Of a stretch of 64,000 nt of DNA, positions 9,175-18,294 are shown one piece after another. Within the stretch, counting starts at the first letter, position 1. Every line of letters begins with the position of its first letter. The DNA lies in contig JBDOMT010000470.1 in NCBI GenBank assembly GCA_039831705.1, positions 3,327-67,326 on the forward strand, written 5' to 3'. The position numbers and the translations under genes were made by a program. The DNA comes from JAJRWS01 sp039831705 (GTDB lineage Bacteria > Planctomycetota > Planctomycetia > Pirellulales > Lacipirellulaceae). Below the pieces are notes generated by a model. The model was given only the letters and a program-made list of their open reading frames with translations. It was not told where the DNA came from and searched no databases.

Positions 9175-9711
9175 ATGTCCAACAGTAAATCAGACGAATT
9201 ACTCTGGCGCGAGACCTACTTCATTTTGTTCTCACACACTCGGCGTCCCACGCTCTCCCAAGTGGAGGATGCGTTACTCCAAACCGGTGGGCGGCTCCTA
9301 CTGAAAAATCTGGCAGCCGACGATGATGGCCTGTTTGCATCGCTGCTCGTGGAATCGCCTGAGGATCACGCGGCCGTGGAGGTGAGTTATGAAATGGGCG
9401 AGTCGGTGATTGAACAAAATTTGGAGTGGGCAAAAGGGTTACAAGATCAATTGCCTCCGGAACAATTACTCCAATTGGTAGAAGCAGACGCCCGGCTCGA
9501 CGTCGCCCATTTTGAACGCAAGCCAGCCGCAAAAACCGCAGCCGCAAAAAGTGGAGAGCTTGACGATCCCTTTTTCTCCAACGAATATGCCGATGACGAA
9601 GGCCCCATGGAAATGCTCGATCCCACTTGCCTATTGACCGTCGTCGAAGCGTTGTCCACACTCACCGAGGGTGTAACCTACGATCCTGCCTCCGGTCAAG
9701 TTTTGACTTGA
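9175..9711 (+). CDS. conserved-looking cytoplasmic protein of unknown function
   Basis: A 178-residue acidic protein. The ATG at 9175 is chosen over 9127 because AAGGAAG stands 6 bases upstream. The N-terminal part (LLWRETYFILFSHTRRPTLSQVEDAL) and the alternating helix and strand pattern suggest a compact alpha/beta domain. It is followed by an Ala/Lys linker (KPAAKTAAAKSG) and an acidic C-terminal segment. No signal peptide or membrane helix. It sits between the small protein and the yeiP leader. Function unknown. Confidence 0.6.
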   Translation: MSNSKSDELLWRETYFILFSHTRRPTLSQVEDALLQTGGRLLLKNLAADDDGLFASLLVESPEDHAAVEVSYEMGESVIEQNLEWAKGLQDQLPPEQLLQLVEADARLDVAHFERKPAAKTAAAKSGELDDPFFSNEYADDEGPMEMLDPTCLLTVVEALSTLTEGVTYDPASGQVLT

Positions 9712-9856
9712 ACGAGCTGCATTTGAGAATAAATAAAATACAAGCACGACGCGCAAGCGATCGTGTGCATGAGACCCACTTGCTTGCGCTGCGTGCTAGT
9801 ATTTTTTTATCTACCGCTCGCCTAAATCGCAATACCAGCCGGCGATAGCCCCGTCA

Positions 9857-9945
9857 GGCAAACAAATATTTCCAGTCCTTTGAGTACCGAACTAAAGTAG
9901 CCCTAGAATAGAGATTCCTTAACCCTCTGAAAATTTTGGCTTGCC
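9857..9945 (+). repeat. 89-nt imperfect-hairpin element, copy A
   Basis: Starts GGCAAACAAATATTTCCAG and ends CTGAAAATTTTGGCTTGCC. The two 19-nt ends are largely complementary, and the interior contains TACCGA. It is preceded by GGCGATAGCCCC, as copy B is. One of six copies in the window, all 89 nt long. Confidence 0.8.
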
Positions 9946-10011
9946 GCTAGAAACTGAGCGCTTGCCGCCAATAAACACTGCCGGCCCTGGCGGCAGCGGC
10001 GATAGCCCCAA

Positions 10012-10100
10012 GGCAAACGAATCTTTTCGGCAGCCAGAGTACCGAGTAAACGTAAACCCTACACCAAATTCACCACAACTTCCGAAAAGTTCGGCTTGCC
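10012..10100 (+). repeat. 89-nt imperfect-hairpin element, copy B (yeiP leader)
   Basis: Starts GGCAAACGAATCTTTTCGG and ends CCGAAAAGTTCGGCTTGCC, followed by the conserved GCCAATAAAC. It ends 16 bases before the yeiP ATG, so it should be part of the 5' untranslated region. Compared with copies A, C and D, the paired end positions change together (A-T to G-C), keeping the stem. Confidence 0.8.
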
Positions 10101-10116
10101 GCCAATAAACACTGCC

Positions 10117-10680
10117 ATGCTAGCAAAAGACGTCAAGACCGGCGCGATCATTAAACAAAACGATGCGCCACTGATTATTGAATCGTTCACCGTGCAGTCC
10201 CCATCTGCCCGAGGTGGAAACACGCTGTACAAATTTCGTGCGCGCAATCTGTTAACCAGACAAAAAGTCGATTTGACTTGCAAGGGAACCGACAATCTGG
10301 AAGAAGCCGATTTTGAACGGCGCGAAGTTACTCTGATGTATACCGATGGTGATCAAGTCCATTTTTTGGACCAGGAAGACTACAACCAATACTCGCTTTC
10401 TAACAGCGACGTTTCGGACGAGATGCCGTACGTCACGGAAGATCTCCAAGGTCTGCTGGCGTTAATTTACAACGGCGGCTGCATAGGCTTACAACTACCT
10501 GCCACAGTAGGACTAAAAGTGACTCAGTGCGACCCGGGTACCAAAGGCAACTCAGCCACGTCCCGAAATAAACCTGCAACCGTCGAAACAGGTCTGGTCA
10601 TCCAGGTTCCCGAATATCTAAAAGAAGGCGAAACAATCAAAGTCGACACCCGCACCGGCGAATATCTCTCACGGGCTTGA
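10117..10680 (+). CDS. yeiP: elongation factor P-like protein
   Basis: A 187-residue EF-P family protein of the YeiP/EfpL branch, which enters the ribosomal E site and relieves stalling. It matches E. coli YeiP at QSPSARGGNTLYKFR (loop region, about 31-45), DQVHFLDQEDYNQY (about 88-101), and the C-terminal KGNSATSRNKPATVETGLVIQVPEY. The loop that carries the modified residue in EF-P reads SARGG here, as in the YeiP branch, so no lysine modification is expected. The ATG at 10117 gives the usual N-terminus; a longer frame from 10096 would run into repeat copy B. No Shine-Dalgarno is visible. Confidence 0.88.
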   Translation: MLAKDVKTGAIIKQNDAPLIIESFTVQSPSARGGNTLYKFRARNLLTRQKVDLTCKGTDNLEEADFERREVTLMYTDGDQVHFLDQEDYNQYSLSNSDVSDEMPYVTEDLQGLLALIYNGGCIGLQLPATVGLKVTQCDPGTKGNSATSRNKPATVETGLVIQVPEYLKEGETIKVDTRTGEYLSRA

Positions 10681-10695
10681 CTTAGTCTTGCCAAG

Positions 10696-10819
10696 CCAGA
10701 CTTGGACAATAGCCGCGGATCTTCGTCTATTAAGTGACATCTCTTGTGCGCGGCGATTCTCCAAGATCTGTTTGGCGAATGGGCTAACGCCGTCTTGACA
10801 ACCCAGACTTGGACAATAG
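10696..10819. repeat. pair of 17-bp direct repeats downstream of yeiP
   Basis: CCAGACTTGGACAATAG occurs at 10696-10712 and again at 10803-10819, about 107 bases apart, between yeiP and the convergent selenoprotein gene. In the first copy the preceding CCAAG can pair with CTTGG. Function unknown. Confidence 0.5.
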
Positions 10820-10831
10820 ATCACACTTTCT

Positions 10832-11059
10832 TCACTTTCCAAGCTGTTTCACGATTTCATCCTCATCAGGAAACGACTCAGTTTCGAGTTTGGAATAGAT
10901 CCGCTTTCCATCCACATCAATTTCGAAGCAGCCATCGCCCGAAGGGACCAACTCCAATGTGGCAATTTTCTGCTTGTACTCCACTAACAATTTGGCCGCC
11001 AAACTGACAGCCTTGGGTTCGTAGTTTCACAACGAACAGTACTCAATTCGAACTTTCAT
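10832..11059 (-). CDS. SelW-like (Rdx/SelT-SelW-SelH family) selenoprotein with in-frame TGA
   Basis: Not visible to ordinary ORF calling because codon 11 is TGA (11027-11029). From the ATG at 11059, which has a strong AGGGGAG Shine-Dalgarno 7 bases upstream, the frame reads MKVRIEYCSL-U-NYEPKAV, then ...LELVPSGDGCFEIDVDGKR... and ...FPDEDEIVKQLGK, 75 residues to a TGA at 10832-10834. This is the thioredoxin-like Rdx fold: beta strand, CxxU redox motif (Cys8, Sec11), helix, and the family-typical G.FEI..DG..I.SK......FP pattern. Family members carry CxxC or CxxU at exactly this point. Without readthrough only a 10-residue peptide would result, although the downstream part is clearly family-like. 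It lies 37 bases after the Lys-rich gene. The Sec machinery itself is not seen in the window apart from a defective SelA-like gene. Confidence 0.85.
10994..11026 (-). promoter_or_regulatory. candidate bacterial SECIS hairpin
   Basis: Within the 33 nt just after the TGA, two alternative stems can be drawn by eye: GGCUG/CGGCC (loop of 9, starting 19 nt after UGA) or CCAAG/UUUGG (loop of 8 beginning with G, about 15 nt after UGA). Bacterial SECIS elements lie immediately 3' of the UGA with a G near the start of the apical loop, so the second fits better. No folding was computed. Confidence 0.4.
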
Positions 11060-11096
11060 GTCGTACTCCCCTAGGAATGAATGGACTCAAAAAAAG

Positions 11097-11387
11097 TTAA
11101 AAAAGCTGCTTCTGCCGTATGTTGGATTTCTTTTTACCAGCTTTCTTTCTACCAGTCTTTTTTTGATTGACGGACACTTTTTTTGCCAACCTTGCAGGCT
11201 TTTTCTTGCTTGCTGATTTCTTCTTCACAGCTTTCTTCACGGACGACTTTTTCTTGGCTGATTTCTTTTTGGGCGACCGCTTCGGCTGCGACTTTTTTTT
11301 GCCTGTTTTCCGCTTTTTGCCCGTGGTAAAAATATTATCCCAATTATCGGAATATTGCTGATTCGATCCAACGCGAACTATCGACAT
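11097..11387 (-). CDS. Lys-rich, histone H1-like basic protein
   Basis: A 96-residue protein with a short non-basic head (MSIVRVGSNQQYSDNWDNIF) and a tail of Lys-rich KKKSAKK-type repeats similar to histone H1 or AlgP-type tails. The start at 11387 has GAGGAG upstream. The head is one I associate with planctomycete small proteins. The tail predicts non-specific binding to DNA or RNA. It lies directly upstream of the selenoprotein gene on the same strand and may be co-transcribed with it. Function unproven. Confidence 0.7.
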   Translation of the reverse strand: MSIVRVGSNQQYSDNWDNIFTTGKKRKTGKKKSQPKRSPKKKSAKKKSSVKKAVKKKSASKKKPARLAKKVSVNQKKTGRKKAGKKKSNIRQKQLF

Positions 11388-11481
11388 TTTTATTTAACTC
11401 CTCGTGTATAAAAATTTAAAAAAAACGTTCAACCTTGCTGCAGTAGATTCACCATTTGGCAAATATCTGACCAGGTCAGCT

Positions 11482-13173
11482 TCATCCACTGAAATTCGAA
11501 CTATGAAGTTTTTTATAGCGAAATCGTACCGGTAGGTCAGCATCTTCACCCACTCGTTGACGCCGTTCACGCTCATAGGCTTCAAAGTTCCCCTCACACC
11601 AGTGGACGTAGCCATCCCCTTCAAAAGCCAGGATATGGGTAGCCAGGCGGTCAAGGAACCAACGATCATGACTAACTACGACCGCACAGCCAACAAAATT
11701 AGCAACCGCTTCTTCCAGCGCTCGTAGTGTATCGACATCCAAATCGTTGGTGGGTTCATCCAACAGCAATACATTGGAGCCTCGTCGCAACAATTTTGCC
11801 AAATGAACCCGGTTTCGCTCACCACCAGAAAGCACACCTACTTTTTTTTGCTGGTCAGGCCCCTGGAAGTTAAACCGTGAAACATAGGCGCGCGCATTCA
11901 ACTTACGCCCACCCATATCCAGCGTTTCGTGCCCTCCCGATATCTCGTCATAAACGGTGTTATCAGCCCGCAGGTCGTCGCGACTTTGGTCGACATACCC
12001 CAGGCTAACGGTGGAACCAATCTCCAAAGTGCCACTGTCTGGCTGCTCTTGGCCCATCAACATACGCAAAAGGGTCGTTTTACCTGCACCGTTCGGTCCA
12101 ATGATCCCCACAATCCCACCGGCGGGCAAACGAAAATTCACCTTATCAAGGAGTAGACAATCTCCGTAAGCCTTCGAAAGATTCACCCCTTCGATCACCA
12201 GATCGCCCAGTCGGGGGCCAGGTGGGATTTGGATTTCCAACTCATCAGGCCGATTTTCAAATTCTTCGGCCACCAGATTTTCGTAAGCCTTGATGCGGGC
12301 CTTATTTTTGGCTTGCCTTGCTTTGGGAGACATGCGGATCCATTCCAACTCGCGTGCCAAGGTACGTTGTCGGGCGGATTCCTTTTTTTCTTCCATTTTG
12401 AGTCGAGTCTGCTTCTGCTGGAGCCAAGAAGTGTAATTGCCCTGCCAAGGGATACCCTGCCCACGATCCAGCTCCAGAATCCAACCCGCCACATTATCCA
12501 GAAAATAGCGATCATGGGTTACCGCAACAATGGTTCCCGAATATTCGGCCAGATGCCGTTCGAGCCAGGCGACGCTCTCCGCATCCAAATGGTTGGTTGG
12601 TTCATCCAGCAGGAGCAAATCGGGCCGTTGAAGGAGAATTTTACACAGCCCGACTCGTCGACGTTCACCACCAGAAAGGAGCGTTACATCGGCATCACCC
12701 GGTGGCAAATTCATAGCACTCATGGCGATCTCTACCTGCCGATCCAATTCCCAGGCCTCCGCTGCATCGATCTTGTCTTGCAGAACCGCCTGACGATTCA
12801 TCAGCTTTTCCATAGCATCTGGATCATCAGCCACCTTTGAGTATTTTTCTCCAATCTGCTCAAACTCCTGCAACAGCGCGCGGGTTGAAGCAACCGCCTC
12901 TTCTACATTCCCGAAGACATCTTTGTCAGGATTGAGCTGAGGTTCCTGCTGCAAAAATCCCACCGAAAACCCATCGGTCAGCTTTGCCTCACCATCAAAT
13001 TCTTTATCGATCCCCGCCATGATCCGCAACAGTGTGCTTTTTCCCGATCCATTACGTCCCAGTACCCCGATCTTCGCCCCCGGATAGAAGGCCAAGTGGA
13101 TATCGCTAAGTACTTCGCGCTGCCCATGTTTCTTGGTCAACTCAGAAATTTGATAAATATATTGCTTCGCCAT
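11482..13173 (-). CDS. ettA: ABC-F ATPase, energy-dependent translational throttle protein
   Basis: A 563-residue ABC-F protein, close to E. coli EttA (555). It binds the ribosomal E site and gates entry into the elongation cycle according to ATP level. Two ATPase domains are visible: Walker A GRNGSGKST (about 39-47) with signature LSGGERRRVGL and LLLLDEPTNHLD, and Walker A GPNGAGKTT (about 358-366) with LSGGERNRVHL and VLLLDEPTNDLD. Between them lies the helical linker with the conserved RMSPKARQAKNKAR stretch. The C-terminal RYKKLHSSNFSG is slightly longer than usual. It is followed by guaA upstream on the same strand, 50 bases apart. Confidence 0.95.
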   Translation of the reverse strand: MAKQYIYQISELTKKHGQREVLSDIHLAFYPGAKIGVLGRNGSGKSTLLRIMAGIDKEFDGEAKLTDGFSVGFLQQEPQLNPDKDVFGNVEEAVASTRALLQEFEQIGEKYSKVADDPDAMEKLMNRQAVLQDKIDAAEAWELDRQVEIAMSAMNLPPGDADVTLLSGGERRRVGLCKILLQRPDLLLLDEPTNHLDAESVAWLERHLAEYSGTIVAVTHDRYFLDNVAGWILELDRGQGIPWQGNYTSWLQQKQTRLKMEEKKESARQRTLARELEWIRMSPKARQAKNKARIKAYENLVAEEFENRPDELEIQIPPGPRLGDLVIEGVNLSKAYGDCLLLDKVNFRLPAGGIVGIIGPNGAGKTTLLRMLMGQEQPDSGTLEIGSTVSLGYVDQSRDDLRADNTVYDEISGGHETLDMGGRKLNARAYVSRFNFQGPDQQKKVGVLSGGERNRVHLAKLLRRGSNVLLLDEPTNDLDVDTLRALEEAVANFVGCAVVVSHDRWFLDRLATHILAFEGDGYVHWCEGNFEAYERERRQRVGEDADLPVRFRYKKLHSSNFSG

Positions 13174-13223
13174 GAAAGAATGTTTGGTGTGAAATGTTTG
13201 AATGTTGATGTTTGAAAGCTAAT

Positions 13224-14813
13224 CTATTCCCATTCAATGGTTGCAGGCGGTTTGCTGCTGATATCGTATACGACTCGATTGACGCCGGGTACTTCGTTGA
13301 TGATCCGTGTTGATATTCGGCTCAGCAGGTCGTACGGGAGGTGACTCCAGTCAGCGGTCATGAAATCGTCCGTATTGACGCTGCGCACCGCGATGGTGTC
13401 TTCGTAGGTACGTGAATCACCCATGACTCCGACACTTTGAACCGGCAATAATACAGCAAACGATTGCGATGTTTCCCGGTAGAGTCCCGCTTGCTGAATC
13501 TCGCCGACGACGATGGCATCGGCTGCACGCAAAGCCTGGAGTCGCTCTCGAGTGACTTCCCCTAAGCAACGTACCGCCAGACCTGGTCCGGGGAATGGGT
13601 GTCGCCAAACGATATCCTCGGGCAAATCCAATTGCAAACCGAGATTACGAGCCTCATCTTTGAATAAATCACGCAGTGGCTCAATCAACTCAAATCCCAA
13701 TTGGTCTGGCAATCCACCCACGTTGTGATGCAACTTAATGGTTGCGGCAGGGCCATCAGCAGCGGCGCCACTTTCAATCACATCCGGATACAACGTTCCT
13801 TGAGCGAGGAAATTGACTCCCTCAATTTTCTCTGCTTCGTCAGTGAAGCACTCGATGAATTCATGCCCGATACGGCGTCGTTTTTCCTGAGGGTCAGTCA
13901 CACCTGCGAGTGCCGTGAGAAACCGATCTTCAGCTTGGACCACATGCAGGTCCGTCTTGAAGTGGGCGGAAAACTCCCGAATGACCGCCTGGGCTTCATT
14001 TTGCCGTAGCAAACCGTTATCGACCAGTATGCAAGAGAGTTGTGGACCAATTGCCTCGGCCAGCAGAGCGGCGACCACGGCCGAGTCGACACCACCCGAA
14101 AGGCCACAAATAACACGACTCTTCCCCACGCGATGGCGAATTTGGGTCACCGTTTCGGCAGCAAAATCTCCCAGCTTCCATTTGCCGGTAGTCCCACAAA
14201 CGTTCCTGAGAAAATTGCCCAGCACCTGATCCCCTGCGAGAGTGTGCGTGACTTCTGGATGAAACTGCAAGCCATAAACGGGCAGTTCTCGGTGCTTAAT
14301 AGCAGCGTAGGGGCAAGTCGTTGTATGTGCCAGCGTGATGAAATGGTCGGCAATAGCTGCGACCTGGTCGCCATGGCTCATCCAAACCTGTGTCTCGGCC
14401 GAAATATCGGCCAGCAGATCGCCAGGTTCATCGATTTGGCATTGCGCCCGGCCATACTCGCGCGAAGGCGTATGGTCGACTCTGCCTCCCAAAGCCTGGC
14501 AAATCAACTGCATGCCATAACAAATTCCCAGCACGGGAATCCCCAAATGGCACAGTTGGCTGTCGCATTGCGGTGCGCCTGCTTCGTAGACACTGGCCGG
14601 ACCGCCGGAGAGGATGATTCCCCGAGGCGCCAGCTCACGTAGGCGGTCAGCCGAAATGTCATGCCGGACGATTTCACAGTAGACGTTTTGCTCACGCACA
14701 CGACGGGCAATCAGTTGCGCATACTGCGAGCCAAAGTCGAGCACCAGAATACGCTCTGCAGCAGTGGCATGAGACGCTGGCGGCGTGGTGGAGGGTGAGG
14801 ATTGGGCCATCAT
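13224..14813 (-). CDS. guaA: GMP synthase (glutamine-hydrolysing)
   Basis: Converts XMP to GMP with glutamine and ATP. The 529 residues match the family. The N-terminal glutamine amidotransferase carries the nucleophile motif GICYGMQ (Cys about 99) and the LQFHPEV histidine region. The ATP pyrophosphatase has the P-loop SGGVDSAV (about 239-246). The C-terminal dimerisation domain ends with the conserved PPATIEWE. Two adjacent ATG codons (14813, 14810) follow an AGGA. The first 20 residues (Ser/Thr/Pro/Ala-rich) are an extension. It likely forms a transcript with ettA. Confidence 0.97.
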   Translation of the reverse strand: MMAQSSPSTTPPASHATAAERILVLDFGSQYAQLIARRVREQNVYCEIVRHDISADRLRELAPRGIILSGGPASVYEAGAPQCDSQLCHLGIPVLGICYGMQLICQALGGRVDHTPSREYGRAQCQIDEPGDLLADISAETQVWMSHGDQVAAIADHFITLAHTTTCPYAAIKHRELPVYGLQFHPEVTHTLAGDQVLGNFLRNVCGTTGKWKLGDFAAETVTQIRHRVGKSRVICGLSGGVDSAVVAALLAEAIGPQLSCILVDNGLLRQNEAQAVIREFSAHFKTDLHVVQAEDRFLTALAGVTDPQEKRRRIGHEFIECFTDEAEKIEGVNFLAQGTLYPDVIESGAAADGPAATIKLHHNVGGLPDQLGFELIEPLRDLFKDEARNLGLQLDLPEDIVWRHPFPGPGLAVRCLGEVTRERLQALRAADAIVVGEIQQAGLYRETSQSFAVLLPVQSVGVMGDSRTYEDTIAVRSVNTDDFMTADWSHLPYDLLSRISTRIINEVPGVNRVVYDISSKPPATIEWE

Positions 14814-15031
14814 GATCCTGCGGAGCCTGTCGAGTTATCCCGGCAATAGGTAAACGCGGTATTATGGAGCTTCTTGGGGCGGGAGTCCATAGGTTGTCCT
14901 TTTTTCACCACATATCTGTATGCAATTGGGGGCTTTTTGACTCGGCCCGTTGTGGAATCTTGGTGAGTAGGATTATAGTGAAGAAGTCGATTGTGACTTG
15001 CGGATGAAGAAAACCTTTACCCTGAAAGGAC
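14814..15031. promoter_or_regulatory. divergent intergenic region guaA/surE
   Basis: About 218 bases between two divergent genes, so it should contain both promoters. No purine-type operator, riboswitch or clear -35/-10 pair was recognised by eye. Confidence 0.3.
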
Positions 15032-15840
<809 letters not shown>

Positions 15841-15979
15841 TCCAAGATCAAGAGGGCGGGGTCTGGCTCGTTTTTTCGCCCGTTGTGCGTGCCAACCAAA
15901 GATCGGCATGTGGCGAAAAAAGGTGCCTGACCCTTTCAATCCGTTTACATACAAACTCCCTACCCACAGAGTGCGAACC

Positions 15980-16495
15980 ATGAAAAAATTGACTCCCCAT
16001 TTGCTGCTGTTGATCAGTCCAATGCTCGTTTGCCTGGCTGGCTGTGAAATGCCTGAGGTGGACCAACCGGTCACGACGCCGGTGGTGGAGGATTCGCCAT
16101 CGGAAGTGGCCGAATTGACGGAAACCGAACCGGCTGAGCCTCAGGAATTTACCGCCAATGATCCCAAAAAAGGAAAGAGTTCACGTTCCGCAGGCGGCTA
16201 TGCAGGGGCCGTTTTTGGCGCTCGGTTTTGGGCCGAACACCAAATGACGATCAACCTCATCAAGAAGGGTCTGAGCTTGTACAACGCTGAGCACGGCAAC
16301 TATCCCAAGACCCATGATGAATTCATGGAAAAGATTATAGACGACGGCCAGATTCGACTGCCAGAATTGGACGAAGGCCAGGAATATATTTACGACCCCG
16401 AAGACCATACGCTCAAATTTCAAGCCGTTGAGTCTCAAGAAGGATTGGCTGCCGAAGTCACCGAAGAGCAAACACCTGAAACCGACGAAAGATAA
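15980..16495 (+). CDS. predicted lipoprotein with pseudopilin-like C-terminal segment
   Basis: A 171-residue protein from the ATG at 15980. It has a signal sequence with lipobox (LVCLAGC, Cys about 23), a Pro/Glu-rich linker, and a C-terminal domain with WAEHQMTINLIKKGLSLYNAEHGNYPKTHDEFMEKII. The YNAEHGNYPKTHDEF pattern resembles the region after the helix in type II pseudopilins (Y...G.YP....L), but no prepilin motif is present. It is probably a periplasmic or outer-membrane-anchored planctomycete protein. Function unknown. Confidence 0.65.
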   Translation: MKKLTPHLLLLISPMLVCLAGCEMPEVDQPVTTPVVEDSPSEVAELTETEPAEPQEFTANDPKKGKSSRSAGGYAGAVFGARFWAEHQMTINLIKKGLSLYNAEHGNYPKTHDEFMEKIIDDGQIRLPELDEGQEYIYDPEDHTLKFQAVESQEGLAAEVTEEQTPETDER

Positions 16496-16525
16496 GAAAA
16501 ACAATACCACTAGAGATTTACTCCG

Positions 16526-17317
16526 ATGAATAGCTTCTCCATAAAATCCTGCGTGCTGCCAACCAGGGCCCTGCTGGGAATCCCCATGCTCTTGCTGCTG
16601 GCCACCTCCGTAGTTGCCGAGGAAACCTGCGGCCCACAAGTCGACAGTTGGATATTTCGCCGCAGCCAATACAGTCACGATCCCGATAGTGGCGCCCGGG
16701 TAGCCCAATATGCAATGAAACCGGCCATTGAAGCGCTGCCTGATGTACGCCAGGTTACCAGTGGCTATTCACGATCGCGTACTGTTTTGCGTGGCCCAGA
16801 CGGTTCCAGCGATACAAGTTATCGGGTCCAGAGCTACGGTAATGGCCGTGGCGGGATGGATGCTCAGTGGGAACGATTCCACGACGCCTGGCGTGGCTCG
16901 ACCATCGGTGGTGGCCGCTTTTCTACCGGAGGCTTTGGAGGCTACGGACCTTATGGTGGGTATGGCGGTTATGGAGGGATCCCCGGTTATGGCTATGGAG
17001 ACGGGGGCTATGGAGACGGGGGCTATGGTCCTGGATATGGTCCTCGCTACCGAGACTATGGGCGGCCCGAATTTAGGGATCCCGATGCTCGCCGACTCGA
17101 TCCAGATGGAGCCGATAGTTTCCCATCGCGCGATCGTCATCGCTCCGATCGAGAATTTTTCAGACACCCTGAGGATCGTCATGTTCACCCACATCTATAC
17201 CCCGAAGGACGCCCTCCGAAGGGTGATCATCCATCAGACGGTGATCATCCATCAGACGGTGGTCATCCATCAGACGGTGGTCATCCATCAGACGGTGGTC
17301 ATCCATCAGAACGTTGA
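16526..17317 (+). CDS. exported Gly/Tyr-rich protein with tandem HPSDGG repeats
   Basis: A 263-residue protein with a signal peptide (about 1-31, cut near VVA-EE), a folded-looking part (32-105), a Gly/Tyr-rich segment (GGYGPYGGYGGYGG, about 130-170), an Arg/Asp-rich segment, and a C-terminal run of five HPSDG-type hexapeptides encoded by 18-bp repeats (about 17221-17310). This is a surface or matrix-type composition. Another frame is open across the same region but lacks a signal peptide. It lies 30 bases after the lipoprotein gene, probably in the same transcript. Confidence 0.7.
   Translation: MNSFSIKSCVLPTRALLGIPMLLLLATSVVAEETCGPQVDSWIFRRSQYSHDPDSGARVAQYAMKPAIEALPDVRQVTSGYSRSRTVLRGPDGSSDTSYRVQSYGNGRGGMDAQWERFHDAWRGSTIGGGRFSTGGFGGYGPYGGYGGYGGIPGYGYGDGGYGDGGYGPGYGPRYRDYGRPEFRDPDARRLDPDGADSFPSRDRHRSDREFFRHPEDRHVHPHLYPEGRPPKGDHPSDGDHPSDGGHPSDGGHPSDGGHPSER
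17221..17310 (+). repeat. 18-bp in-frame tandem repeat
   Basis: About five units of a CATCCATCAGACGGTGGT-like sequence in the 3' end of the Gly/Tyr-rich gene. The unit is a multiple of 3, so copy number changes would only lengthen the HPSDGG tail. Confidence 0.8.
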
Positions 17318-17335
17318 GGGAATGGAACACATCCT

Positions 17336-17513
17336 TAGCCCGCATATTTCACCCGTTTCTGCTACGGCGTCCCAAGTCATTCCGTGGCTGCGTTATGTTT
17401 CAGCCAGCGATCCTCAGCGTATAAAAAACACGACTGCGGTCGCAAACCTCACATGCCTTGCCACGAAAGGACTTAAAACGCCTCGCGACGAAACAGATGA
17501 AATATGCGGGTTA
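17336..17513. repeat. ~180-nt inverted-end element, copy 1
   Basis: 178 nt bounded by imperfect inverted ends: left begins TAGCCCGCATATTTCACCCG, and the right end is its near complement (GATGAAATATGCGGGTTA). The interior includes CTGGCTGCGT-like and CTCGCGACGAAA segments shared with the copy at 47955-48133. No coding content. Confidence 0.75.
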
Positions 17514-17545
17514 GTTCCTGTAGACTTACTCAATCGCGTCATCAA

Positions 17546-17652
17546 TGAAAAATGAAAAATGAGAAGTGCAAAGTGGGGATTATAAAAATAGTCGAAATAT
17601 CATCGATTCGTTAATTTTCACTTTTCATTTCTCATTTTTAATTTTTCACTAG
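17546..17652. repeat. AT-rich imperfect inverted repeat
   Basis: AATGAAAAATGAAAAATGAG on the left pairs roughly with CATTTCTCATTTTTAATTTTTCA on the right. A related ATGAGAAATGAAAAGTG motif is at 36730-36746. It lies between two convergent genes and could act as a bidirectional terminator. Confidence 0.5.
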
Positions 17653-17730
17653 CCTGAACAACTGCATGACATTCATATCGTGTGAACTCAGACAATCGCA
17701 TTGGGACATTATGCTCACCACCTGCCAATC

Positions 17731-18294
17731 CTAACGCAGCCTCTGGACGCGTTTTACCGGGTCGAAGGTTTTACCTCGAAACTTGGCCGTGTAGGCTGTC
17801 ACCAGCCAACGTTCGTCTTGATGAATCCAGTGGAGCTGAACTTCGTCAAAATAGACAATTTTCATGCCGGTACGACGATCGACCGCATCGAATAAGGCGC
17901 GAAAGCGACTGATTGCCTGCCGAGGATCTACAGCCGTGTCGACTTCCACATGAAGTTGACCACCCACGTGCGTTTTGGCTACCTGAAGACGGGGCAGCAA
18001 GGCCTCGGCATCGTGTCGAACCTGTTTGCCAGTGGGGGCTAAAAAGGCAAGTAGAACAGGGAGATCATTCGCTTCGACTGCGGCTGCCAATTGGTGGGTT
18101 GCCTGTTCGACTTCTTCACGCTCGGTGACAACGAGCCATTCCAACAACGCCAACAATAGGGTGATCCCTACAAGCCCAATCAACACCAGCAGTGAACTTA
18201 AGGTACGCCGGGTCAGGTAAACGAGCCCCGCAAATATCCCCAGCGCGGCACCAACGGTCCAGATCGGAACCGGATTTTCCAGCAGCCAGGTCAT
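17731..18294 (-). CDS. membrane protein of unknown function
   Basis: A 187-residue protein with two N-terminal transmembrane helices (about 10-28 and 32-55) and a soluble domain (60-187) containing a SnoaL/NTF2-like pattern: helices EQATHQLAAAVEAND followed by strands ending in WLVTAYTAKFRG. Its start overlaps the stop of the upstream gene by ATGA (18291-18294), so the two are translationally coupled. Probably a planctomycete-specific envelope protein. Confidence 0.6.
   Translation of the reverse strand: MTWLLENPVPIWTVGAALGIFAGLVYLTRRTLSSLLVLIGLVGITLLLALLEWLVVTEREEVEQATHQLAAAVEANDLPVLLAFLAPTGKQVRHDAEALLPRLQVAKTHVGGQLHVEVDTAVDPRQAISRFRALFDAVDRRTGMKIVYFDEVQLHWIHQDERWLVTAYTAKFRGKTFDPVKRVQRLR

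Noticed and set aside
12229..12840. Plus-strand ORF of 203 residues
   Set aside because: Antisense shadow of ettA.
16728..17555. Alternative 275-residue frame over the Gly/Tyr-rich gene
   Set aside because: No signal peptide, odd composition from repeat DNA, and it runs into the 180-nt element; the 16526 frame has a signal peptide and sensible domain order.
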